Shown: positions 1 to 6,242 of the stretch, piece by piece
Numbering within the stretch: position 1 is the stretch's first letter
How the letters are laid out: each line of letters opens with the position of its first letter
Assembly: GCA_030613915.1 (NCBI GenBank)
Contig: JAUWKY010000119.1
Location: forward strand, 1-7,151
DNA: 7,151 nt
Origin: Syntrophobacterales bacterium
Lineage (GTDB): Bacteria; Desulfobacterota; Syntrophobacteria; BM002
Direction of reading: 5' to 3'
Made by a program: the position numbers and the translations under genes
Notes under the pieces: generated by a model
What the model was told of the DNA's origin: nothing
Databases searched by the model: none
The model's input: only the letters and a program-made list of their open reading frames with translations

Positions 1-23
1 TGAACACTGAAACCTTACTCTTT

Positions 24-44
24 GTGATTTGTTATTTGGGATTT
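24..44. repeat. Degenerate heptamer run (xxxATTT), three units
   Basis: Three adjacent 7-base units, GTGATTT, GTTATTT and GGGATTT, share the ATTT end and differ in the first three bases. Alone it would be unremarkable in AT-rich DNA. It is listed because the same 7-base period recurs in other gaps of this window. Confidence 0.5.
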
Positions 45-50
45 TCAGTC

Positions 51-74
51 ACTCCAATACTCCAGTACTCCAAG
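51..74. repeat. Octamer tandem repeat ACTCCAxx, three units
   Basis: ACTCCA occurs at 51, 59 and 67, giving an exact 8-base period with two variable bases per unit. It lies outside any gene, downstream of the groEL terminator. The rest of 1-128 holds no convincing gene; a small dyad CGGC-AAA-GCCG sits at 93-103. Confidence 0.65.
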
Positions 75-128
75 ACCACTAGCCATCTTTACCGGCAAAG
101 CCGTTGAAATTTGACCTGACCCTGAGGA

Positions 129-314
129 CTAGCCTGGATGTTTCATGAATTGTCGTCGCGAGACCGTGGAGAAGGATGTGCCACCGGGCAACCGCAGGGG
201 GTTGGTTCTGAGGCGTACCTGAACGGTACGTCGCAGGGGCCGACACCCGAGGACGCCCGGGAGGACAGTCATATCCGCGGTCGCAGCAGACGATTCGTGA
301 AATATCCAGGCTAG
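129..314. mobile_element. MITE-like palindromic element, 178 bp, flanked by CTAG
   Basis: The ends at 133 and 310 are inverted copies. CCTGGAT-x-TTTCA-x-GAAT reads inward from both sides, and the similarity continues for about 35-39 bases with a few mismatches. CTAG stands directly outside each end (129-132 and 311-314), consistent with a 4-base target duplication, although CTAG is itself a palindrome and could simply belong to the repeat. Further inward there is more pairing (CCGGGC at 184-189 with GCCCGG at 255-260), and the centre holds a hairpin CGTACC-TGAAC-GGTACG (214-230), so much of the element could fold as one long stem. No transposase is encoded. The ends starting with CCT and the 4-base flank recall IS1380-type elements, but that family assignment is a guess. 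Confidence 0.72.
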
Positions 315-331
315 ATTTTCTATGACTAAAT

Positions 332-363
332 AAAAACCCACATCCTCGCGGATGTGGGTTTTT
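332..363 (-). terminator. Rho-independent terminator of groES-groEL
   Basis: A perfect 14-base inverted repeat encloses a 4-base loop. On the minus strand it reads as a stem closing in CC-GCGA-GG, a GNRA tetraloop, followed by a run of T. It begins 34 bases after the groEL stop. The A-run and T-run are symmetrical, so it could also stop transcription entering from the plus strand. Confidence 0.93.
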
Positions 364-397
364 GAATCATCCTTATTAGGGCAGCGAAATCGGCAGA

Positions 398-2065
<1,668 letters not shown>

Positions 2066-2070
2066 TTAGA

Positions 2071-2076
2071 CTCCTT
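2071..2076 (-). promoter_or_regulatory. groEL ribosome binding site
   Basis: AAGGAG on the minus strand lies 8 bases before the groEL ATG, a strong site for an internal gene of a high-expression operon. Confidence 0.85.
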
Positions 2077-2213
2077 CTTTCTTTTTCCGGATCCCTTTTT
2101 TCATTCTCCGCAGAAGTGGATGATTAGGTCGAGAGACAGTCTCTGCCTCAGGTTGGCGGAGTTTTTAGGGACCTTGTGGTTAATTGATTTTGGTAAATTT
2201 CCGCGGCAAGCAG

Positions 2214-2504
2214 CTACTTCTCCACCACTGCCAGCACGTCATCTTCGCGCATAATCAACAAGTCTTCACCCTCGATCTTCACTTCTGCTCCTGCATACCT
2301 ACTAAACAGTACGGTATCTCCCTTTTTGACATCTAGGGGAAGCTTGCTGCCGTCCTCCATAACCTTGCCGGTGCCCACCGCCAAGATTTTTCCCTGTATG
2401 GGTTTTTCCTTGGCAGAATCGGGAATGATGATACCTCCTTTGGTGACTTCCTCTTCTTCAGTGCGTTTGACAATGATACGATCGTTCAATGGCTGTAGCT
2501 TCAT
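2214..2504 (-). CDS. groES: Co-chaperonin GroES (Hsp10)
   Basis: GroES forms the heptameric lid of the GroEL chamber. The 96-residue product matches the usual 94-97. It opens [14 protein letters not shown], carries the mobile loop that touches GroEL ([15 protein letters not shown], about residues 17-31), and has the core strands [10 protein letters not shown] and [11 protein letters not shown]. The C-terminal part [14 protein letters not shown] is typical. The frame is open upstream to 2576, but the start at 2504 is chosen because MKLxPL is the family N-terminus and AAGGAG stands 9 bases upstream. A longer start would run into the CIRCE operator. A 151-base gap, longer than usual for this pair, separates it from groEL. 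Confidence 0.98.
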   Translation of the reverse strand: MKLQPLNDRIIVKRTEEEEVTKGGIIIPDSAKEKPIQGKILAVGTGKVMEDGSKLPLDVKKGDTVLFSRYAGAEVKIEGEDLLIMREDDVLAVVEK

Positions 2505-2513
2505 GTCTTGTGA

Positions 2514-2519
2514 CTCCTT
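2514..2519 (-). promoter_or_regulatory. groES ribosome binding site (fixes the start)
   Basis: AAGGAG on the minus strand, 9 bases upstream of the ATG at 2504. It selects this start over the upstream in-frame ATG at 2576. Confidence 0.87.
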
Positions 2520-2568
2520 TTCAGCTGTTGGTAAAACCGCAGATCCAGGCGTGATGAGTTCCCAAAGT

Positions 2569-2597
2569 GTTAGCACTCACCTAAGATGAGTGCTAAC
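2569..2597 (-). promoter_or_regulatory. CIRCE operator (HrcA binding site)
   Basis: The sequence matches the canonical CIRCE consensus TTAGCACTC-N9-GAGTGCTAA without mismatch (2570-2596). One extra G-C pair on the outside gives 10-base perfect arms. It sits 64 bases before the groES start and immediately after the predicted promoter, so it would overlap the transcription start and the 5' end of the mRNA. By established knowledge the heat-shock repressor HrcA binds here and is itself kept active by GroEL. No hrcA gene lies in the window. Confidence 0.97.
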
Positions 2598-2606
2598 ACA
2601 TGGCGG

Positions 2607-2635
2607 AGGATATCCACATCACCTTCAAAAAGCAA
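2607..2635 (-). promoter_or_regulatory. Probable sigma-70 type promoter of groES-groEL
   Basis: On the minus strand TTGCTT (2630-2635) and TATCCT (2607-2612) are 17 bases apart. A start about 7 bases past the -10 would fall near 2600, next to the CIRCE element, which is the usual arrangement. The hexamers match the consensus only partly (3/6 and 4/6), so the placement rests mainly on spacing and on CIRCE. Confidence 0.55.
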
Positions 2636-2828
2636 ACTTTAAATTATCCGACTATACCCTTCAAATGGGAAAATTATCCCGTAAATACTAGATAACACAG
2701 CCAAACAAAGTTTTTCGCTGTTTTTCGAAGAAAAATTGATGATAACGATTACGAACGAGTTCGTGCATACCCGAATCGACCTCTGGAGTCTCCCTAAGTT
2801 TCTCTGGCATAAACCATTACGCTTTGAC

Positions 2829-2856
2829 GTTGGAGGTTTGAGGTTGGAGGTTTGAG
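2829..2856. repeat. Heptamer run GTTGGAG/GTTTGAG, four units
   Basis: A 14-base word (GTTGGAG then GTTTGAG) is repeated perfectly twice in tandem; each half is a 7-base unit differing at positions 4 and 5. CCTCCAACC at 2887-2895 is an inverted copy of part of it. GAGGCAA (2854-2860) pairs with TTGCCTC (2884-2890), so the transcript could form a hairpin here. Confidence 0.9.
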
Positions 2857-2963
2857 GCAACAAATCATGAAAGGAAAATTCTTTTGCCTCCAACCTTAAG
2901 GGAAGCTCCGCTAGGCGGACCTGACCGCTCCTCCTACCTCAAACTGGCCGAAAGGCCACCGTC

Positions 2964-3027
2964 GTCTTTCCTCTGTCCTCTGTCGTCTTTCCTGATGTCC
3001 TCTGATCTCTGACCTCCGACCTCTGTC
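2964..3027. repeat. Heptamer run CTCTGTC/CTCTGAC type, about nine units
   Basis: Pyrimidine-rich DNA with a near-continuous 7-base period. GTCTTTC (2964) and two copies of CTCTGTC (2971, 2978) are followed by GTCTTTC again (2985). After a one-base slip come CTCTGAT (3000), CTCTGAC (3007), CTCCGAC (3014) and CTCTGTC (3021). Units differ by one or two bases. A 12-base direct repeat GTCGTCTTTCCT occurs at 2961 and 2982. Positions 3010-3027 recur inverted, with one mismatch, at 4690-4707. Confidence 0.88.
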
Positions 3028-3032
3028 TTTAT

Positions 3033-3067
3033 GCTGCCTGCTGCCTACTGCCCGCTGCCTGCTGTCT
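3033..3067. repeat. Heptamer run GCTGCCT, five units
   Basis: Five contiguous 7-base units lie in exact register: GCTGCCT at 3033, 3040 and 3054, ACTGCCC at 3047 and GCTGTCT at 3061. The same word occurs inverted after yebC (4570-4597). Confidence 0.93.
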
Positions 3068-3125
3068 CCTACCTACGGCTTGCTCCTTTACAAGACCTTT
3101 TGCTTCGTGTTACAAGAAAAACGAA

Positions 3126-3153
3126 AGCCTTCAGCCGTTAGCTTTCAGCTAAA
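3126..3153. repeat. Heptamer run AGCxxTx, four units, just before rlmE
   Basis: AGCCTTC, AGCCGTT, AGCTTTC and AGCTAAA follow each other in 7-base steps and end 14 bases before the rlmE start. The run occupies the place where a ribosome binding site and leader would be expected. Confidence 0.78.
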
Positions 3154-3167
3154 ACAACACCTTCTCA

Positions 3168-3758
3168 ATGACAAAATGGCAGCCACAAGATCACTATTTC
3201 CACCGGGCGAAAAAAGAAGGTTTTATTGCCCGGTCAGTCTACAAGCTGGAAGAGGTTGACCGACGCGTCCGGTTATTGAAACCAGGTCAGCGGGTCCTCG
3301 ACCTGGGCTGTCATCCAGGATCATGGCTGCAATACTGTGCCCGGGTTGTAGTAAAACGCGGTTTGGTGGTGGGGGTAGATACCCGCAAGATCTCTGTTGA
3401 GTTGCCACCTCATGTCAAGTTTATCCAGGCTGATGTTTTTGAGCTTTCGCCCGCCGACCTTCAGCACTTCTCCAAAGAGTTCGATGTGGTGCTAAGTGAT
3501 CTGGCACCAGCCACTACCGGAATTCGTTCCGTGGACAGCAACCGCTCTTCTATACTCCTTCGGCAAGCTTTGGCTCTAGCCGAGGACCTGTTGGTGCCTG
3601 GTGGTCACTTCCTGGGAAAAATTTTCCAGGGCTCTGGTTTCGACGAAATGGTCAAAGAACTCAAGAGCAGATTCGGCAAAGTCAAAGGCATCAAACCTCG
3701 CGCCACACGCAAGCAGAGCAAGGAAATCTTTCTTGTAGCCATGGACAAGAAGGCTTAG
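3168..3758 (+). CDS. rlmE: 23S rRNA 2'-O-ribose U2552 methyltransferase RlmE (FtsJ/RrmJ)
   Basis: RlmE uses S-adenosylmethionine to methylate the ribose of U2552 in the A-loop of 23S rRNA late in large-subunit assembly, in the cytoplasm. The 196-residue product is a compact Rossmann methyltransferase, near the E. coli length of 209. The SAM-binding loop is VLDLGCHPGSW (43-53), where E. coli reads DLGAAPGGW. The K-D-K-E catalytic tetrad of the family is intact by alignment: K26 (SVYKL), D111 (SDLAP), K151 (GKIFQG) and E186 (SKEIF). Start 3168 is the only possible ATG: an in-frame stop lies at 3150-3152 and no alternative start codon intervenes. No Shine-Dalgarno sequence is visible before it. 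yebC follows after 56 bases, probably co-transcribed. Other FtsJ-family activities are possible, but length and tetrad fit RlmE. Confidence 0.94.
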   Translation: MTKWQPQDHYFHRAKKEGFIARSVYKLEEVDRRVRLLKPGQRVLDLGCHPGSWLQYCARVVVKRGLVVGVDTRKISVELPPHVKFIQADVFELSPADLQHFSKEFDVVLSDLAPATTGIRSVDSNRSSILLRQALALAEDLLVPGGHFLGKIFQGSGFDEMVKELKSRFGKVKGIKPRATRKQSKEIFLVAMDKKA

Positions 3759-3814
3759 GACCTGATGAAGGTATTTCGGTAATGACAATCTTAGTTTAAT
3801 CGGGGAGAACGGAA

Positions 3815-4564
3815 ATGTCCGGACATTCAAAATGGCACAGTATCCGTCACAAGAAAGGTGCCGTTGACGCCAAACGGGGCAAGATTTTTTCCAGATTGAT
3901 AAAGGAGCTCACGGTAGCTGCCCGAATGGGTGGTGGCGAGCCCTCGGCTAATCCTCGGCTACGACAGGCCATCGCCTCTGCCAAGGCTGAAAACATGCCC
4001 AAGGATAACATTGAGCGCGCCATAAAAAGAGGTACCGGCGAACTGGACGGGGTAAACTACGAGGAATGCATCTATGAGGGGTATGCCCCGGGGGGTGTGG
4101 CCGTATTGGTCGAAGTCATGACCGACAATAAGAATCGCGCCGCTGCCGATGTTCGTTACATCTTCAGCAAACAGGGAGGCAACCTCGGTGAGGCCGGCTG
4201 CGTGGCCTGGATGTTTGACAAGAAAGGACTAATCGTTTTTGAACAAGAGCTGGTAGATGAGGACAAAATTTTGGAGGTGGCCTTGGAAGCGGGCGCCGAT
4301 GATGTGGTTACCAGTGAGGATCAGTTCGAAGTCCACGCTGACCTTGCCGCCTTTGAATCAGTGAAGCAAGCCTTCGACGACCAGGAACTACAATACACCA
4401 TGGCAGAAATAACCATGTTGCCCAAAAATACTGTGAAAATTGATGATGAATCTTTGGCGGTTCAGGTGCTCAAGCTAATGGAGGCCATTGAGGATGCTGA
4501 AGATGTGCAGAAGGTTTACGCCAATTTCGACATCCCAGACAAGATTTTCCAACAAATCACCTAA
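3815..4564 (+). CDS. yebC: YebC/TACO1 family protein (translation factor / putative regulator)
   Basis: The 249-residue product is full length (E. coli YebC 246) and carries the family hallmarks: [25 protein letters not shown] at the N-terminus, [30 protein letters not shown] (about 46-75), [28 protein letters not shown] and [14 protein letters not shown] in the middle, and the C-terminal [10 protein letters not shown] segment. Family members were long annotated as transcriptional regulators. Mitochondrial TACO1 and some bacterial homologues are now linked to ribosome function at polyproline stretches; which role applies here cannot be read from sequence. GGGGAG (3802-3807) lies 7 bases before the ATG. 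Its place before ruvC is a widespread bacterial arrangement, but here a 251-base gap of repeats intervenes. Confidence 0.97.
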   Translation: MSGHSKWHSIRHKKGAVDAKRGKIFSRLIKELTVAARMGGGEPSANPRLRQAIASAKAENMPKDNIERAIKRGTGELDGVNYEECIYEGYAPGGVAVLVEVMTDNKNRAAADVRYIFSKQGGNLGEAGCVAWMFDKKGLIVFEQELVDEDKILEVALEAGADDVVTSEDQFEVHADLAAFESVKQAFDDQELQYTMAEITMLPKNTVKIDDESLAVQVLKLMEAIEDAEDVQKVYANFDIPDKIFQQIT

Positions 4565-4569
4565 GTAAT

Positions 4570-4597
4570 AGCAGGCAGGAGGCAGCTAGCAGCAGGC
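4570..4597. repeat. Heptamer run AGCAGGC, four units (inverted GCTGCCT family)
   Basis: AGCAGGC, AGGAGGC, AGCTAGC and AGCAGGC stand in exact 7-base register, beginning 6 bases after the yebC stop. The word is a rotated reverse complement of the run at 3033-3067. Confidence 0.9.
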
Positions 4598-4604
4598 AGT
4601 TTAA

Positions 4605-4632
4605 ACTAGGCACTGGGAACTAAGCACAGCGG
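4605..4632. repeat. Heptamer run ACTxxGx, about four units
   Basis: ACTAGGC (4605), ACTGGGA (4612) and ACTAAGC (4619) are in 7-base register; ACAGCGG (4626) is a weaker fourth unit. It directly continues the repeat-rich gap between yebC and ruvC. Confidence 0.72.
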
Positions 4633-4636
4633 AACG

Positions 4637-4668
4637 ACGCGGAGACACGGAGAAACGGCGAGACGGGG
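4637..4668. repeat. Octamer run ACxCGGAG, four units
   Basis: ACGCGGAG and ACACGGAG are followed by two more divergent 8-base units (AAACGGCG, AGACGGGG). Period 8 rather than 7 sets it apart from its neighbours. Confidence 0.62.
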
Positions 4669-4671
4669 ATT

Positions 4672-4706
4672 AGAGGTCAGAGGTCAGACGACAGAGGACG
4701 GAGGTC
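4672..4706. repeat. Heptamer run AGAGGTC, five units (inverted CTCTGAC family)
   Basis: Two identical AGAGGTC units are followed by AGACGAC, AGAGGAC and GGAGGTC, all in 7-base register. Positions 4690-4707 are the reverse complement of 3010-3027 with one mismatch over 18 bases. Confidence 0.9.
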
Positions 4707-4722
4707 ACGACTGATAATTTCT

Positions 4723-4754
4723 AAATCCGAAATCTGAAATCCGAAATCTGAAAT
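4723..4754. repeat. Heptamer run AAATCCG/AAATCTG, four and a half units
   Basis: AAATCCG and AAATCTG alternate twice in exact register and end with a partial AAAT. It is the last array before ruvC; 61 bases remain to the start codon, including a small dyad AGTTG-AC-CAACT (4792-4803). Confidence 0.9.
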
Positions 4755-4815
4755 TATCTAGCCCTGTGCCTAAAAGCAGATCACCAATAACAGTTGACCA
4801 ACTAGATAAGCCATC

Positions 4816-5316
4816 ATGCGAATAATAGGCATAGATCCAGGTTCCACGGTTACCGGTTATGGCATTGTGGAACAGGTCAATCGCCGATTGTGTCATGTGG
4901 CCAGCGGCCGGGTTGCCTCTCCCGCCCGGATGCCTTTTCACGAGCGGTTGAAAAGAATATATGTGGAATTGGAGAAGGTCATAGCCTGTTACGAACCTGG
5001 GGCTATGGCCGTGGAAGACATTTTTATATCACGCAACATCAAGAGTGCACTGAAATTGGGACATGCCCGGGGCGTGGCTATTTTGGCTGGGTTAAACGCT
5101 GATCTTCCTATTGGCGAATATTCTCCGTCGGAAGTAAAAAAGGCACTGGTGGGATACGGCCGAGCCCATAAGACACAAGTCCAGGAAATGGTCCGGACCC
5201 TTCTTTGTCTTGGCGAACTTCCTGAGTCCAACACAGCGGACGCTCTAGCTGTCGCCATTTGCCATCTACACTGTTGCCAGGGAATTGGAAAGCTCACTCA
5301 CGGGAGTCGACGATGA
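4816..5316 (+). CDS. ruvC: Holliday junction resolvase RuvC
   Basis: RuvC is a dimeric endonuclease that cuts Holliday junctions symmetrically, working with the RuvAB motor in recombinational repair. The 166-residue product is family-sized (E. coli 173). The RNase H-like fold is evident: MRIIGIDPGST with the first metal ligand D7, E67 in AVEDIF (E. coli E66), the conserved FxSRNxKSALKLGHARG helix (70-86), and EYSPSEVKKALVGYGRAHK (101-119) with DNA-contacting lysines. D142 in ADALAVAICH matches E. coli D141. The residue matching E. coli D138 is N139 (SNTADAL where DAADAL is usual), an uncommon change at a catalytic site. No good ribosome binding site precedes the ATG, but the N-terminus is canonical. 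The stop overlaps the ruvA start (ATGA). Confidence 0.96.
   Translation: MRIIGIDPGSTVTGYGIVEQVNRRLCHVASGRVASPARMPFHERLKRIYVELEKVIACYEPGAMAVEDIFISRNIKSALKLGHARGVAILAGLNADLPIGEYSPSEVKKALVGYGRAHKTQVQEMVRTLLCLGELPESNTADALAVAICHLHCCQGIGKLTHGSRR
5302..5306 (+). promoter_or_regulatory. ruvA ribosome binding site inside ruvC
   Basis: GGGAG lies 6 bases before the ruvA ATG at 5313, within the last codons of ruvC. It selects 5313 over the in-frame ATG at 5259. Together with the ATGA overlap it points to translational coupling. Confidence 0.75.
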
Positions 5317-5915
5317 TTGCCCACATCCAGGGGCGCCTCCACTTCAAGTCACCTGAACACCTTATTATTGACGTGGATGGCATTGGCTACCAAGTCCACG
5401 TGCCTCTCACCACTTTCTACGAACTTCCCGATGTTGGCAATACAGTGGCTTTGCACATCCATACCCACGTACGCGAAGATGCCCTGCAGCTCTATGGTTT
5501 TCAGGCTCAAGAGGAAAAAGCGCTTTTTATTCGTCTTATGGGCGTGGCCGGAATTGGGCCTCGCCTGGCGGTAAACATCCTCTCCGGAATCAGTCCCGCT
5601 GAGCTGGCCGAGTCTTTGCTGCAAGGTGATCTCCCCAGGCTGACTTCCATACCGGGAGTGGGGCGTAAAACCGCAGAGCGCATAATGTTGGAAATGCGGG
5701 ACAAACTGCCCGCTTTGGCAGCAGATCGGGATACTGTCTTGTCAGTCAAAAATGCAGCTGCTGAGGCGGTGATTAATGATGCCGTTTCAGCCCTCGTCAA
5801 TCTGGGCTACAAAAAGGGAGTGGCCCAGCGGGCTATAGATGGAGCTAGACAGCGACTGGAGGGAGAAATGACCATTGAGAGGTTGCTGAAGGAGTCACTA
5901 CGCTCACTTGCCTAA
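5313..5915 (+). CDS. ruvA: Holliday junction branch-migration protein RuvA
   Basis: RuvA tetramers bind the four-way junction and load RuvB rings on opposite arms. The 200-residue product has the expected three-domain layout. The N-terminal OB-fold (MIAHIQGRL to about residue 65) carries the acidic pin residues E55 and D56 (REDALQLYGF) that keep the duplexes apart. Domain II has two helix-hairpin-helix motifs (GVAGIGPRLAVNIL, 77-90; IPGVGRKTAERIMLEM, 113-128). After a flexible linker (about 132-150), domain III (NDAVSALVNLGYKKGVAQRAI) contacts RuvB. The ATG at 5313 gives the family N-terminus; an ATG at 5259 would add 18 atypical residues inside ruvC. A 4-base ATGA overlap ties it to ruvC, whereas 327 bases of repeats separate it from ruvB. 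Confidence 0.97.
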   Translation: MIAHIQGRLHFKSPEHLIIDVDGIGYQVHVPLTTFYELPDVGNTVALHIHTHVREDALQLYGFQAQEEKALFIRLMGVAGIGPRLAVNILSGISPAELAESLLQGDLPRLTSIPGVGRKTAERIMLEMRDKLPALAADRDTVLSVKNAAAEAVINDAVSALVNLGYKKGVAQRAIDGARQRLEGEMTIERLLKESLRSLA

Positions 5916-5921
5916 GAGGGC

Positions 5922-5937
5922 GCTCGCTAAGGCGAGC
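5922..5937. other. Small hairpin after ruvA
   Basis: GCTCGC-TAAG-GCGAGC forms a 6-base stem just after the ruvA stop. No T-run follows, so it is not a convincing terminator. It abuts the 27-base inverted repeat that starts at 5940. Confidence 0.6.
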
Positions 5938-5939
5938 AC

Positions 5940-5966
5940 CGTCCGTTGTCAGTTGTCCGTCGTCCG
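5940..5966. repeat. Left arm of 27-base inverted repeat, made of GTCCGTT heptamers
   Basis: Four 7-base units (GTCCGTT, GTCAGTT, GTCCGTC, GTCCGTT; 5941-5968) make up this arm. The reverse complement of 6211-6237 matches it at 26 of 27 positions, with the CAG-bearing variant unit in the same rank, so the two arms are copies of one another. Confidence 0.93.
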
Positions 5967-6038
5967 TTGCAATTATTGTACGCAGGATATTAAATTAAGA
6001 TTCGACCAGGACCGACAGGCCAGATATAGTGATAATCA

Positions 6039-6059
6039 TTAGTGAGTTCTGAGTTTAGG
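6039..6059. repeat. Weak heptamer run (TTAGTGA, GTTCTGA, GTTTAGG)
   Basis: Three divergent 7-base units lie in register within the ruvA-ruvB gap. This is the weakest of the listed runs; chance cannot be excluded. Confidence 0.4.
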
Positions 6060-6060
6060 A

Positions 6061-6160
6061 TACCGTCATTCCGGAAGGCGCGAAGCGACTGTCCGGAATC
6101 CAGCAAAAGCGATAGAATCCTGGATACCGGATCTCGGCTTTGCCTCGTCCGGTATGACAA
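6061..6160. repeat. Bipartite palindromic repeat (GTCATTCCGGA type)
   Basis: The outer arms GTCATTCCGGA (6065-6075) and TCCGGTATGAC (6148-6158) are inverted copies with one mismatch. The inner arms TCCGGAATCCAG (6092-6103) and CTGGATACCGGA (6120-6131) are another inverted pair with one mismatch. Each half can also fold by itself (CCGGA...TCCGG on the left, ACCGGA...TCCGGT on the right). This layout resembles the widespread dispersed proteobacterial repeats built on GTCATTCC and GGAATCCAG. There is no open reading frame of note inside it. Confidence 0.83.
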
Positions 6161-6210
6161 TGTTGCTTCATCTGGCGGCTTTTAATAAATTACTCTTTAT
6201 TAAGCCACTA

Positions 6211-6237
6211 CGGACGACGGACAACTGACCACGGACG
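6211..6237. repeat. Right arm of 27-base inverted repeat, abutting ruvB
   Basis: ACGGACG-type heptamers (6210-6237) form the inverted partner of 5940-5966 with one mismatch. The arm ends five bases before the ruvB ATG, so the only purine-rich stretch that could serve as a ruvB ribosome binding site (GGACGA, 6233-6238) lies in it. Confidence 0.93.
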
Positions 6238-6242
6238 AACAA

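Larger units (their letters stand above)
2636..3167. other. Divergent non-coding gap between groES and rlmE
   Basis: I see no credible gene here. The first part (2636-2820) is AT-rich with small dyads, such as TTTTTC-GAA-GAAAAA at 2721-2735 and ACGAAC-GA-GTTCGT at 2751-2764. From 2829 onward the gap is mostly degenerate 7-base tandem repeats, listed separately, with a GNRA-loop hairpin TGGCC-GAAA-GGCCA at 2945-2958 between them. The segment must contain the promoter for the plus-strand genes, but I cannot place it: no well-spaced -35/-10 pair stands out before 3168. Confidence 0.7.

Noticed and set aside
129..341. 70-residue minus-strand reading frame across the palindromic element
   Set aside because: It coincides with the inverted-repeat unit and the terminator stem, has no ribosome binding site and resembles no protein family I know.
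2505..2576. N-terminal extension of groES to an upstream ATG
   Set aside because: It would overlap the CIRCE operator and add 24 residues not seen in the family; the start at 2504 has a good ribosome binding site.
2751..2764. ACGAAC-GA-GTTCGT dyad as a LexA-type box
   Set aside because: The GAAC/GTTC spacing is 2 rather than the 4 of the Gram-positive-type box, and it is far from ruvC; no SOS box was recognised before the ruv genes.
2639..2893. 84-residue minus-strand frame in the groES-rlmE gap
   Set aside because: Its N-terminal part reads through heptamer repeats and the rest is AT-rich; no ribosome binding site or family resemblance.
4570..4754. Repeat clusters as a CRISPR array
   Set aside because: Units are 7-8 bases, degenerate and contiguous, without unique spacers of constant length.
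5259..5312. Upstream ATG for ruvA inside ruvC
   Set aside because: It adds 18 atypical residues; the ATG at 5313 gives the conserved MIAxIxG start and an ATGA overlap.
5922..5937. Hairpin after ruvA as a terminator
   Set aside because: The 6-base stem is not followed by a T-run.
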